DNA of 64,000 nt from Rothia nasimurium (GCF_928381705.1 NZ_CAKMSR010000007.1:1-64000); one strand, 5' to 3'; positions 17,541 through 26,520 are shown, counted from the first letter of the stretch. The notes: generated from the sequence alone by a model not told the origin. Translations and numbers: made by a program.

Positions 17541-17599
17541 GGTACCATCTAAATCAGAAAAACCCACGAACTAGGTGGGTTTTTCTGGTTTAGATGGTC
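17541..17599. terminator. 59-bp bidirectional terminator repeat
   Basis: Same element as 6382-6440 with a few compensating or tolerated changes. It lies between the convergent MFS and corA genes. Confidence 0.9.
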
Positions 17600-17648
17600 T
17601 TTTCCGAAAGCGGAGGTGGCGCAACTAGGCCTGGGAGCCATCTAGCCC

Positions 17649-18662
17649 CTACAGCCACTCCTTCTTCTTGAACACCAGCCACAGCCCGAAGGACACCCCC
17701 GCCATGAGCAGCAGTGAGGCCGGATAGCCGAAGGTCCAGTGCAGCTCGGGCATAACGTCAAAGTTCATGCCATAAATCGATCCGATGATGGTGGGGGCCA
17801 CCAGAATCGCAGCCCAGGCTGAAATGCGCTTCATGTCGTCATTCTGCCGCTCAGCTACGATCGTTGAGTTCACCGCCAGGGCATTCTCTAGGGAAGACCG
17901 CAAGTCGTCCACCCGGTCTACCACACTGATGACGTGGTCCTTCACATCGCGGAAGTAGCGGAGCAGCTCAAGCTGGTGCTCATCGCCGGTCTCAGCCTGA
18001 ATACGAATACGCCCCATGAGCAAATCCAGCATCTGCCCCACCGGCTTGACCGCGCGTTTGAAGTCGGTAACCTCATTCAGCAGGCTGTAGATGCGCTGAG
18101 ATATCTCGCTAGCTTCAGAGTTGTCGGAGAAAAGGGCGTCCTCGATTTCGTCGCCGTCGTTTTCTAGCCCCTCGATGACGGGGAAGTAGCCGTCCACCAG
18201 CATATCGAGCACCCGGTGCAGGAAGACGAGAGGGTCGGCCTGTCGTGTGGCACCGCCTGTAGCGCTGGTGAAGACCGTATCCATAGTCTGGCGGGTGGTA
18301 GCGTCTGACCGTAAGGCATCTTTGACCAGCCAAATCGCGAAATTCTGCCCTACGAACATGTGGGTTTCGCCGAAACGAATCTCTTCGATGTCGTCGAGAT
18401 AAATCGCAGGGCGGAGCACTAGGTAGTAGGTGTCGCCGTACCGTTCGAGCTTAGCGCGCTGATGGCCCTGCTCGGAGTCTTCGACGGCAAGGGGGTGCAG
18501 GTCGAAGAGGCCGGTGAGGGTGGTGAGGTCGTCGCGGGAGGGGTCGACCAGGCCGATGTAGGCGCAGTCGGTGCCGGGCGTGAAGGCCTGGGCGAGGTCG
18601 GTGAGGGAGTCGTAGCCGGTGACGGCCCCGGTGGTGTGGTTGAGTGTGTTGAGTAAGGGCAT
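17649..18662 (-). CDS. corA: CorA family magnesium/cobalt channel
   Basis: 337 residues. A soluble N-terminal domain and long coiled stalk helix (about 150-275) precede two C-terminal membrane helices; the pore signature YGMNF follows the first of them (near 299), and the tail is basic (FKKKEWL). This is the normal architecture of a pentameric divalent-cation channel. ATG 18662 is selected because the longer frame would start inside the palindromic repeat. It probably shares no operon with purA, since the 67-bp hairpin repeat lies between them. Confidence 0.93.
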   Translation of the reverse strand: MPLLNTLNHTTGAVTGYDSLTDLAQAFTPGTDCAYIGLVDPSRDDLTTLTGLFDLHPLAVEDSEQGHQRAKLERYGDTYYLVLRPAIYLDDIEEIRFGETHMFVGQNFAIWLVKDALRSDATTRQTMDTVFTSATGGATRQADPLVFLHRVLDMLVDGYFPVIEGLENDGDEIEDALFSDNSEASEISQRIYSLLNEVTDFKRAVKPVGQMLDLLMGRIRIQAETGDEHQLELLRYFRDVKDHVISVVDRVDDLRSSLENALAVNSTIVAERQNDDMKRISAWAAILVAPTIIGSIYGMNFDVMPELHWTFGYPASLLLMAGVSFGLWLVFKKKEWL

Positions 18663-18693
18663 GGTGTCTATCGTAGTCCTCTCTTGCTCCCGC

Positions 18694-18760
18694 AAGGGGA
18701 CCTTAAAACCTAAAAAGGACCGCATATTATGCGGTCCTTTTTAGGAAATCTGGTCCCCTT
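18694..18760. repeat. 67-bp hairpin repeat, copy 3
   Basis: Third member of the AAGGGGACC family, with changed stem bases but kept pairing (CCTA against TAGG). It is placed after the purA stop and before corA on the same strand, where it could end purA transcription. Confidence 0.85.
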
Positions 18761-18786
18761 GCAGGAAAAGGGGGCGGACGTCCGCC

Positions 18787-20082
18787 CTACTTCTCCTCGT
18801 CGATCAGGTCGCGCACCACAATGGTCTGCTCGCGGCCGGGGCCAACGCCAATTGCCGAGATACGGCAGCCGGAAATCTCTTCCAGCTTCTCCAGGTACTT
18901 GCGGGCGTTCTCGGGCAGTTCATCGAGGGTCTTGGCCTCGGTGATGTCTTCGGTCCAGCCGTCGAAGTACTCGTAGATGGGCTTGGCGTGGTGGAAGTCT
19001 GACTGGGTCATGGGCATCTCGTCAAAGCGAACACCGTCTACGTCGTAGGCGACGCAGACAGGAATCTTCTCTAGCCCGGTGAGCACGTCCAGCTTGGTGA
19101 TGAAGAGGTCGGTGAAGCCGTTGATGCGCACAGCCTGGCGGGCCAGAACCGCGTCGTACCAGCCGCAGCGGCGGGGGCGGCCGGTGTTCACGCCGAACTC
19201 GCCACCGGTGGTGCGCAGGAATTCGCCCATGTCGTCGAAGAGTTCGGTGGGGAAGGGGCCAGCGCCCACGCGGGTGGTGTAGGCCTTCTGAATACCGATG
19301 ACGCGGGAGATGCGGGTAGGGCCGACGCCGGAGCCAACGGAGGCACCGCCTGCGGTGGGGTTAGATGAGGTGACGAAGGGGTAGGTGCCGTGGTCTACGT
19401 CGAGGAAGGTGGCCTGGCCGCCTTCCATGAGCAGGGTCTTGCCCTCGTCCAGGGCCTTGTTGAGCAGCTGGGTTGATTCAACAATCATGGGTGCCAGGCG
19501 GTCGGCGAAGCTCATGAAGTACTCGACGATTTCTTCGACCTCGACGTGGCGGCGGTTGTAGACCTTGACCAGCAGTTCGTTCTTCTGACGCAGGGCACCT
19601 TCGACCTTCTGGCGCAGGATGGACTCGTCGAGGATGTCCTGCACGCGAATGCCCAGGCGGCCTACCTTGTCCATGTAGGTGGGGCCGATGCCGCGGCCGG
19701 TGGTGCCGATGGCGCGCTTGCCGAGGAAGCGTTCGGTGACCTTGTCCATGGTCTGGTGGTAGGGCGCTACCAGGTGGGCGTTAGCTGAAATTTTGAGCTT
19801 GGAGGTGTCTGCGCCGCGGGCTTCGAGGCCGTCAATTTCTTCGAAGAGGGCTTCGGGGTTGACGACCACGCCGTTGCCAATGACGGGTACAGCGTTTTCT
19901 GAGAGGATGCCGGCGGGAAGGAGCTTGAGCTCGAACTTCTGGCCGTTGACGACGACGGTGTGGCCTGCGTTGTTACCGCCGTTGGGCTTGACGACGTAGT
20001 CGACGCGGCCGCCGAGCAGGTCGGTTGCTTTGCCCTTACCTTCGTCGCCCCACTGGGCGCCTACAATCACAATTGCTGGCAT
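18787..20082 (-). CDS. purA: Adenylosuccinate synthetase
   Basis: 431 residues, full length. It joins IMP and aspartate with GTP hydrolysis on the way to AMP. The P-loop-like [14 protein letters not shown] is at residues 7-20, GNNAGHTVV at 36-44, [12 protein letters not shown] near 130 and the C-terminal aspartate-binding and guanine-binding region [10 protein letters not shown] at the end. The start has an AGGAG site. Appears to be a single-gene unit. Confidence 0.98.
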   Translation of the reverse strand: MPAIVIVGAQWGDEGKGKATDLLGGRVDYVVKPNGGNNAGHTVVVNGQKFELKLLPAGILSENAVPVIGNGVVVNPEALFEEIDGLEARGADTSKLKISANAHLVAPYHQTMDKVTERFLGKRAIGTTGRGIGPTYMDKVGRLGIRVQDILDESILRQKVEGALRQKNELLVKVYNRRHVEVEEIVEYFMSFADRLAPMIVESTQLLNKALDEGKTLLMEGGQATFLDVDHGTYPFVTSSNPTAGGASVGSGVGPTRISRVIGIQKAYTTRVGAGPFPTELFDDMGEFLRTTGGEFGVNTGRPRRCGWYDAVLARQAVRINGFTDLFITKLDVLTGLEKIPVCVAYDVDGVRFDEMPMTQSDFHHAKPIYEYFDGWTEDITEAKTLDELPENARKYLEKLEEISGCRISAIGVGPGREQTIVVRDLIDEEK

Positions 20083-20343
20083 AAGTCTTACTCCTGAATA
20101 GGGTGGTCACCGCCGGGTTTCACGGCGGTGGGGTGGGGCTGCGCGGCCTGTGCAGACGGCGCGGACGCAGGGCACACCATTCTTAAGGATAGCAAGGGTG
20201 GTTTGTGTTTGGGTGGGTGTTCCAGGTTTTGCGCTACTAGCGGTAGAGGGTGAGCGGACGCCGGTGGCAGGTTCCCGGGAATCACCGAGAAATAATCCGA
20301 AATGTGGCCAGTGGGTACCGGGATTATCTTTAAACTGGAAAGT

Positions 20344-21261
20344 ATGAACGAAAACCCATACACACCTAACACTTCGTCTTCTCAGCCCGATCAGCCCGGT
20401 GGGCCTTCATCGTCTGCCGGGGCTTATACGGCACCGGGCCAGGACCCCTACGCCGTGCCCCAGCAACCTAACGGCAAAAAGCCTAAGAACGTGGTTGGCC
20501 TGGTGGCTCTAGGCCTGGGCGTTCTCGGCTTTATCTTGGGCTGCATTCCCGCCGTTGCCGTCCTTGGCTGGCTGTTTCTGTTTGCAGCTTTTGTGACCTC
20601 TATCGTTGGTCTATTCCAGAAGGGTAAAGAGAAGGTTTCATCTATTGTTGCCCTAGTCCTATCAATCGTTGGGTCAATTGTTTCAGCTATCGTCCTGATT
20701 TTTGTTGTGGCTAACGCCGTGGCAACCGACCCTGAATTTGAGCAGGCAATGGAAGATCTTGAGTCGGCTCTAGCTACTCCCTCTGCCGTTGCATCCGTTG
20801 ATTCTGGGGCATCCTCTTCCGAACCTGCCACTGAAGACTCTGCTGCAGCTCCTGACTCAGCCACTGCCATTGATGGTGTCTTGCAGTTCGGCGACACGGC
20901 AGAGTTTGAGGACGGTCTGCGCCTTACTGTCTCCGAGCCTCGCACCGATTATGTTCCCAGCGAGTACGCCTCACGTTTAGATGAGTCTTTGACAGATTAC
21001 GTGGCTTTCACCGTAACGATTGAGAACGGCACAAGTGAACCGTTTGAGCCTCTCTTCTATGCTGAAGGTAATTCAGGGGGTAAGGCTGTTGATCAGATTT
21101 TTGACTCTGAACAGAACATCGGTTCAGCTCCTAGCGGCCGTATTCTGCCCGGTGAATCTGTCACCTTTGATGTTGCCTTTGGTGTAGCTGATCCGGCGAG
21201 CGTTACCCTTGATGTCTCTGCAGATTTCGATCACGATGCCGTCCTGTACAGCAATAAGTAG
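20344..21261 (+). CDS. Membrane-anchored protein with DUF4190-like helices and DUF4352-like domain
   Basis: 305 residues. A proline/glutamine/serine-rich N-terminus (1-45) is followed by two or three membrane helices (about 50-75, 78-92 and 98-125), an acidic serine/alanine linker (130-175), and a beta-rich extracellular domain from about 178 (VLQFGDTAEFEDGLRLTVSEP to the end) that resembles DUF4352 immunoprotective-like domains. Probably a surface-exposed stress or immunity-like protein; no enzyme motif is visible. ATG 20344 lies after GGAAAG; earlier in-frame starts cover likely promoter DNA. It ends before a strong terminator. Confidence 0.7.
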   Translation: MNENPYTPNTSSSQPDQPGGPSSSAGAYTAPGQDPYAVPQQPNGKKPKNVVGLVALGLGVLGFILGCIPAVAVLGWLFLFAAFVTSIVGLFQKGKEKVSSIVALVLSIVGSIVSAIVLIFVVANAVATDPEFEQAMEDLESALATPSAVASVDSGASSSEPATEDSAAAPDSATAIDGVLQFGDTAEFEDGLRLTVSEPRTDYVPSEYASRLDESLTDYVAFTVTIENGTSEPFEPLFYAEGNSGGKAVDQIFDSEQNIGSAPSGRILPGESVTFDVAFGVADPASVTLDVSADFDHDAVLYSNK

Positions 21262-21291
21262 GTTCTTCGTCTAGTTGTTTCTACGCTGATG

Positions 21292-21339
21292 AAAGCCCCA
21301 CTCGTTCTACCTCCCTGCGGTAGGGTGAGTGGGGCTTTT
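21292..21339 (+). terminator. Terminator after the DUF4190-like gene
   Basis: AAAGCCCCACTC / GAGTGGGGCTTTT with an inner CTACC / GGTAG pair; the right side runs into a T tract. Confidence 0.8.
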
Positions 21340-21378
21340 GTGCATGTAGAAGTTCTCGGCGGGCCGTATGATGGAGCT

Positions 21379-21804
21379 ATGACTTCTACCCCGCATGTTC
21401 TTTTTATCTGCCAGTCCAATAAGGGCAAGTCTCAGATGGCTGAGGCCCTGATGAACCTCCATGCGCAAGGACGCGTGCGGGCGACCTCCGCAGGCACCAA
21501 GGCTGCGGTGGGCAGCGCGGTCAATGCTGAATCTGCCGCTTCGCTCGCTGAAATCGGTGCTGATATGAGCCAGGGTAAGCCCAAGTTCGCGAGCGCCGAC
21601 GACCTGGCCACTGCCGACCGTATCGTCATTCTGGGTGGGGCTGCCCAGCTTGAGACGACGGATGAGGAGGTCCTGGCTAAGACCGAACGCTGGAATACCG
21701 TTGAGCCCTCCCACGATGGAATCGAGGGGGCTGAGCGTATGAACCTGATTCGGGACGACATCGACGCCCGCGTCCGCGCCCTGCTGGCTGAGCTTACTGC
21801 CTAG
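21379..21804 (+). CDS. Low-molecular-weight phosphatase / arsenate reductase family protein with altered P-loop
   Basis: 141 residues, fold of LMW protein-tyrosine phosphatases and ArsC-type arsenate reductases. The N-terminal strand and P-loop read VLFICQSNKGKSQMAEAL: the nucleophile cysteine is at residue 10 and the loop serine follows, but the invariant arginine of CX5R is lysine (residue 16). The late acid-loop aspartate in the usual DP pair is also replaced (TVEPSHDG). It ends with the RDDIDARVRALL helix typical of ArsC-like proteins. Catalysis may be weak or different. No ars genes are nearby, so an arsenic role is not supported. Confidence 0.75.
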   Translation: MTSTPHVLFICQSNKGKSQMAEALMNLHAQGRVRATSAGTKAAVGSAVNAESAASLAEIGADMSQGKPKFASADDLATADRIVILGGAAQLETTDEEVLAKTERWNTVEPSHDGIEGAERMNLIRDDIDARVRALLAELTA

Positions 21805-21812
21805 TTCGACAT

Positions 21813-21880
21813 ACAACGGCGCCCCTTCCCTCTTTCCACGCACCGGAATGCTGCGGGAAAGAGGGAAGGGGCGTCGTTTG
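21813..21880. terminator. Bidirectional terminator
   Basis: Arms of about 25 bp (ACAACGGCGCCCCTTCCCTC... and its complement) between the convergent phosphatase-like and aldo-keto reductase genes. Confidence 0.85.
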
Positions 21881-21893
21881 CTGCATGGGGGAG

Positions 21894-22889
21894 TTAGAAA
21901 AGCGCTACTTTCGGCGGTGCCGGGAAAATCTCGTCGAGTAGGGCGAGCTCGTCCGCGTCGAACCGGCGGACGATAGCCGCCGTGTTGGCGCGCACCTGCT
22001 CTTCGGTGGTGGCCCCGGCAATCACGGAGGCAACCGGCTCCTGCTGAGCCAGCCACGAGAAGGCGACCTGTACCTCGGTCAGGCCGCGCTCGGCGGCAAA
22101 GGCTGAGAAGGCTTCGAGCTGGTCCCAGTTAGCGCCGTCCAAGATGTCGGGTTTGATGCGGGTCAGACGGCCGTCCGCCGGGGCAAAAGAGCGCGAATAC
22201 TTGCCCGTTAGTAGCCCGTTAGCCAGGGGGAAGTAGGGCAGCACGCCCAGCCCGAACTCGCGGGCGGCGGGTAGAACCTCGAGTTCAGCGCGGCGGTCAA
22301 GCAGGTTGTAGTGGTTCTCAGCCGCAATGTAGCGGTGCCCCAGGGCCCGGCCCAGGTGTTCGGCGTGGGCGATCTGCCAGCCAGTGTGGTTGGACGACCC
22401 GATGTAGCGCACCTTGCCCTGCTCAATCAGGGTACCCAGAGCTGAGAGGGTTTCTTCGATGGGGGTTGCCGGGTCGGGGGTGTGGTGGAAGTAGAGGTCG
22501 ATGTAGTCCGTGCCTAGGCGGCTCAGGGAGGCCTCAACCGCCCGCATAATATACCGACGGGAGCCGCGCACCCCGTGGTCGGTGCCGTTGGCCCCTCCCA
22601 TGTCCATGCCGAATTTAGAGACAATCACGATCTCGTCGCGGTCAATCCCGGTCTCCCGCAGGGCCTTCCCAAACATGGTTTCAGAAACTCCCGGTGCGGA
22701 CCCGTAAATATCGGCCACGTCAAAGAGGGTGATTCCGGCTTCAACGGCGGCGGTGAGGACGGCGTTGGTTCCGCTTTGCGTTTCGGTGGCGGTTGTGGCG
22801 CGGCCCAGGTTGTTGCAGCCCAGACCCACGTTCGAGACGGTCAACCCGCTTTTTCCTAGTTGGCGATACTCAATACTCATACCCGTCAT
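21894..22889 (-). CDS. Aldo/keto reductase
   Basis: 331 residues, NADPH-dependent (beta/alpha)8 reductase of the AKR5/AKR11-like type. The tetrad is visible: D53-region FDVADIYGSAPGVSE (Asp and Tyr), lysine in IVSKFG, and histidine in LYFHHTPDP. The C-terminal cofactor segment SVIAGATTEEQVRANT is intact. The physiological substrate is unknown. Two starts are possible, 22889 and the ATG at 22880 that gives MSIEYRQLGKSG; neither has a good ribosome site. Confidence 0.88.
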   Translation of the reverse strand: MTGMSIEYRQLGKSGLTVSNVGLGCNNLGRATTATETQSGTNAVLTAAVEAGITLFDVADIYGSAPGVSETMFGKALRETGIDRDEIVIVSKFGMDMGGANGTDHGVRGSRRYIMRAVEASLSRLGTDYIDLYFHHTPDPATPIEETLSALGTLIEQGKVRYIGSSNHTGWQIAHAEHLGRALGHRYIAAENHYNLLDRRAELEVLPAAREFGLGVLPYFPLANGLLTGKYSRSFAPADGRLTRIKPDILDGANWDQLEAFSAFAAERGLTEVQVAFSWLAQQEPVASVIAGATTEEQVRANTAAIVRRFDADELALLDEIFPAPPKVALF

Positions 22890-23041
22890 ATTACTGTCAT
22901 GTGTCTCAACACACCCGACACAGAGTCAAAAAGGTACATAGAGCGGCGGTTTCTTGCCAGCGCCCTGTGTGGCGCCCTCCCGCCACCAGTGGGAGCGGCC
23001 AGCGCATTCTTTCGGGTCTACCCAACGACCTGTAAGGAAAC

Positions 23042-23674
23042 TATGAGTACCCATATACCGGCGCTCTCTTATGAACTTTTCCACCGCGAAGTTCCGCCAG
23101 CTGTGAGAGCCTGCTGACAACTATCGACCAGCTGGCTCCCACTAACCCCGACTACGTCTCGGTGACCTACTCCGGTGATCGGGCTCGTAAGCAGAAAACC
23201 CTGGCCCTGCTCGACCACCTGGTTCACGAAACCCGGCTCACGCCCCTGGCCCATCTCACCTGTGTGGGGCACAGCGCCAATGAGCTGGAAGCCGCTGCGC
23301 GTCGCATACTGGCAATCGGCGTCCGCGGGTTTTTAGCCCTGCGCGAGCTGCTGCCCCTGCGGGCTGAGGACCAGGCGGCCTACCTGGACTAGTCGGTAGG
23401 TGCCTTCCGCCTGGAGCTGCTGGCCGATGTGCCTGAGAGCTTCGATCGCGGCATCGGGCCCGGCGTCTGGGACATTCACTCCCCGTGTGTACCCTCAGCT
23501 GATGAGGTGCAGGCGCTTCTGACGACCGCGCTAGAGCACATTCCTACCCGCCAGCTCTGGGTCAACCCCGACTGCGGCCTGAAGACCCGTGCCTACAAGG
23601 AGACCAAGGCCTCCATCGAGTCCCTGGTTGCCGCGACCGAGGCGGTACGGGCCAGCCTGACGGTGGCGGTCTAA
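23042..23674 (+). pseudogene. metF'-'metE chimeric pseudogene
   Basis: A decayed relic that joins two methionine genes. From ATG 23042 (after TAAGGA) the sequence encodes the start of methylenetetrahydrofolate reductase (SYELFHRE), shifts frame near 23100, and continues as TTIDQLAP, DYVSVTYSG and LAHLTCVGHS to about codon 100 (FLALR). It then passes straight into the C-terminal end of MetE (LRELLPLRAEDQAAYLD), where a conserved tryptophan codon has become TAG at about 23390, resumes after an internal deletion (SVGAFRLELL, then GPGVWDIHSP) and ends with WVNPDCGLKTR. So metF lost its 3' two thirds, metE its 5' nine tenths, and both have further lesions. Originally this was probably a metF-metE operon. 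Confidence 0.9.
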
Positions 23675-23698
23675 GCCCCCGGGAGTTAGAGAGTCAGC

Positions 23699-23761
23699 AG
23701 AAGGACGCCGCCTCCCGCTCTACCTGCCAGATGGCAGGAGGGCAGGGGCGGCGTCCTTCTG
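23699..23761. terminator. Bidirectional terminator
   Basis: AGAAGGACGCCGCC and its exact complement flank a nested CTGCC/GGCAG hairpin. It lies between the metF-metE relic and the convergent MFS gene. Confidence 0.85.
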
Positions 23762-23811
23762 ATCAGGGATTACCGGGACTTAGCAGGCCGGTGCTAGCTC
23801 TAATGGGTCAT

Positions 23812-25329
23812 CTAGTGACCCATGGGCGCGGAGCCAGCTGCCGGCTTACCTGCGGGCACCAGCAGGGCCACCACGATAGAGCCCAACGACATGAAGGCTG
23901 CCACCAGGAAGGCAAGGTGCACACCTGCCATGTAAGCCTCGGTGCCAGTGCCACCGTGGGCTGCTGAACCGATGCCCAGTAGAGCCACAAAGAGGGCGGT
24001 CGCGGCGGCGCCTGAGACCTGCTGGAAGGTGGTCATAGCTGAAGAGCCAAAAGCGTGGAGCTCGTGCCCCAGGGATCCCAGGCCCAGCGACATCAGAGGG
24101 GTGTTAATGAGCGGCAGAGCAAAGGTCATGAGCATGTAGGTGCCCACCAGGTACCAGATCGGGGTGGTGGCGCTGAAGGTACTCATCAGCCAGATAGAGG
24201 CGCTAAAGAGAACTGCGCCGGGAATCACCAGGGTACGGGCACCGAAGCGGTCCGACAGGCGACCCACAACGGGGCTCAATACTGCCATAATCACGCCACC
24301 GGGCAACAGCATCAGACCGGTCTGTAGGGCGCTCATGCCCAGCACGTTGGCGGCGTAGAGGGGAATCAGAATTGCGGTTCCCAGCATCACACCCATGCCC
24401 AGGGAGGTCATAATGACGGTCAGGGTGAAGGGGCGGGCGCGGAAGATACGCATATCCATGAAGGGGCCGCGATCCTGTAGCTGAATCTGGCGGCGTACGA
24501 AAATAGCGAGGAGCGCCGCAGCTGCTACCACAACAACCCAGGGGTTGACGGGCAGGTGAGCGCCGCCGTGGGAGGAGTCCCCGCCCATGGATGACAGCCC
24601 CAGCACCAAGCCACCGAAGCCCAGGGTGGAAAGCACGATGGAGAAGATGTCGAGTTTCTGTGAGGTGCCTTCGGGCTTCTCAGCAGGTGCCAGACACAGG
24701 CCAATCAGCAGAGCAATAATACCGATGGGCAGAATTAGCCAGAAGAGCCAGCGCCAGCTAGCGGCGTTCAGAATGATGCCTGAGACAGTCGGGCCGGCTG
24801 CGGGAGCAGCTGAGATCACCATGCCGATGATGCCCATAGCCTGACCGATTTTGCTGGGGGCAACCAGGCGCATCATGGTGGTCATGAGCAGGGGGATCAT
24901 CACGCCGGTACCGCCAGCCTGGAGCACACGCCCGACCAGCAAGAGGGCGATACCGGGGGCGGTAGCCGCCACTAGGGTTCCGGCGGAGAAGAGCGCCATA
25001 GCTGCGACAAAGACGGTGCGAATAGAGTAGCGGGAGATGATGAAGCCAGAAGCCGGGGTCACGACTGCCATGGTCAGCATGAAGCCGGTGGAGGTCCACT
25101 GGGCGGTGGAGGCGCTGATGTTCAGGTCTGCCATGATGTCGGGCAGGGCCACGCCCAACAGGGTTTCATTCAGAATGAGCACGAAGGCCGCAATCACCAT
25201 AATGGCCAGGAGCAGGAACTCGTGGCGCTCTAGCTTGCGGGCGGCAGGCATTGATGCGGTGTGTGCTGCCGGCTCGGTGACCGAGTGCGCTCCAGTTTCG
25301 GGGTAAGAGTGTGTTTGCGTAGAAGACAT
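23812..25329 (-). CDS. MFS transporter, DHA2 (EmrB/QacA-like)
   Basis: 505 residues with 14 predicted membrane helices after a 35-residue soluble N-terminus rich in T, A and H. Helix 1 carries LNETLLGVALPDIM, typical of the EmrB group. Motif A-like ISRYSIRTVF follows helix 2, and motif C-like ISAAPAAGPTVSG marks helix 5; a second motif-A copy, GRLSDRFGARTL, is in the second half. Likely a multidrug or metabolite exporter. No divergent regulator gene is attached, unlike the exporter near 16-17 kb. Confidence 0.85.
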   Translation of the reverse strand: MSSTQTHSYPETGAHSVTEPAAHTASMPAARKLERHEFLLLAIMVIAAFVLILNETLLGVALPDIMADLNISASTAQWTSTGFMLTMAVVTPASGFIISRYSIRTVFVAAMALFSAGTLVAATAPGIALLLVGRVLQAGGTGVMIPLLMTTMMRLVAPSKIGQAMGIIGMVISAAPAAGPTVSGIILNAASWRWLFWLILPIGIIALLIGLCLAPAEKPEGTSQKLDIFSIVLSTLGFGGLVLGLSSMGGDSSHGGAHLPVNPWVVVVAAAALLAIFVRRQIQLQDRGPFMDMRIFRARPFTLTVIMTSLGMGVMLGTAILIPLYAANVLGMSALQTGLMLLPGGVIMAVLSPVVGRLSDRFGARTLVIPGAVLFSASIWLMSTFSATTPIWYLVGTYMLMTFALPLINTPLMSLGLGSLGHELHAFGSSAMTTFQQVSGAAATALFVALLGIGSAAHGGTGTEAYMAGVHLAFLVAAFMSLGSIVVALLVPAGKPAAGSAPMGH

Positions 25330-25506
25330 AGGCGTTAAGCCTACTCTTTGCAGTTATGTAGCAAAATAGCTGATTGCTCACAGACCCAGGTCACATGGGA
25401 TTTTATTGGACAGGCCACCGGGTAGCCAGAGCTTGCTAGAGCGAATACTGGTAACCAAAAGGGGACCAGGTTTCCCCGATCCCCTATCAGTGGCTTTTTG
25501 ACTTTT

Positions 25507-26364
25507 CTACTGGGCGGCTCGGACCGCGATGAGCAGGTCGCCCTTGGTCATGGACGAGCGGCCCGGCACCTCAAGCTGCTTGGCTAGCTCGTAGAGCTCG
25601 GCGCGGGTGAGCTCCGCCAGGGGGCGCACCTCTGCAACCAGGAAGGTCTGGTCGTCGTCCTGCAGGTCAGGGGCGGACGCCGCATCCTCCTGGGCAGGCG
25701 CCTCGGCCAGGGGTTCGGTGGTCAGGTCTTCGTCGAAGTCAGCAGGGTCGGCACTGGCGAAGGTTTCCTCGTAGAGCTCTTCGGCTTCTTCAGGCTCGTC
25801 GGCTTCTTCGGGAGCCAGTCCCTCATCTTCCCCAACCTCGGTCACGGCATCGGGAGCATCCAGCTCGGGGGCTTCTTCCTCACCCTCGAACGCTTCAAGA
25901 TCACCGGGCTCCAGGCTCTCAGCATCAAGAATCTCTTCGTAGCCGGCAGTTTCTTCCCCGGCCTCGGTTACATCAGCCAGAATCAGCTCAGCCTCACGTT
26001 GGGCTGTGCTCTTCTTGTTATTCTTAGCTTTCTTCTTTGAGTCCTTCTTATCGGATTTCTTCGGCTCGCGCTTCTTCTCTGCCTTTACCTTCTCAGCTTT
26101 CTTCTTGCCTTTACCGGCAGCGAGGGCGGCGGCGTCCTTGCCCTTGTCTTTACCCTTGGGGGCAGGCTGGGGCTTGTCGGCAATTTTTTCGTACTTCTTG
26201 CCCACCAGCTCGTACTTCTTCTCAAGTTTCTTCTGGGCCTTCTTGCGGGCCTTCTTTTCATCGCCGTACTTGTCCAGGGCCTTGGCATATGCCTTCACGT
26301 AGCGCTTTTGTGCCTTGTCGCTGGAACGCTTGAGTTCCTTGCTGAGTTCTGGCTTCTTGCCCAT
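25507..26364 (-). CDS. ChaB-like / Rho_N domain protein with charged linker
   Basis: 285 residues in three blocks. Residues 8-55 resemble ChaB (AQKRYVKAYAKALDKYGDEKKA). Residues 60-120 are an extremely lysine-rich stretch, 120-240 an acidic E/D/A-rich linker, and 247-285 a Rho_N-type helix-extended-loop-helix domain (LTRAELYELAKQLEVPGRSSMTKGDLL without gaps in the family pattern). ChaB plus Rho_N proteins are known from actinobacteria; a nucleic-acid-binding or chromatin-related role is likely but unproven. It is divergent from the peptidase M13 gene, with a 56-bp palindrome between. Confidence 0.7.
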   Translation of the reverse strand: MGKKPELSKELKRSSDKAQKRYVKAYAKALDKYGDEKKARKKAQKKLEKKYELVGKKYEKIADKPQPAPKGKDKGKDAAALAAGKGKKKAEKVKAEKKREPKKSDKKDSKKKAKNNKKSTAQREAELILADVTEAGEETAGYEEILDAESLEPGDLEAFEGEEEAPELDAPDAVTEVGEDEGLAPEEADEPEEAEELYEETFASADPADFDEDLTTEPLAEAPAQEDAASAPDLQDDDQTFLVAEVRPLAELTRAELYELAKQLEVPGRSSMTKGDLLIAVRAAQ

Positions 26365-26464
26365 GGTTCACCTTCCAGTTATCAGTGTTCTTACTGTCTA
26401 AGCGTAGTCCCGGTCACGCGCCACCCCAAGCGCGGCACGGTTTGGTTACGCCCCTCTAACCCAC

Positions 26465-26520
26465 TTTGTACCGCGCCCTGCCCACTTTTGACCCAAAAAG
26501 TGGGCAGGGCACGGTACAAA
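26465..26520. repeat. 56-bp palindrome in a divergent promoter region
   Basis: Arms of 25 bp (26465-26489 and 26496-26520) that differ at one position, around a six-base loop. It lies between two divergent starts (26364 and 26640), so it is not placed like a terminator for either gene. It could be an operator, a mobile-repeat remnant or a terminator that insulates the two promoters. Confidence 0.75.

Noticed and set aside
22860..23117. 85-codon plus-strand frame before the met relic
   Set aside because: It joins promoter DNA to the first codons of the metF relic; real similarity starts only at ATG 23042.
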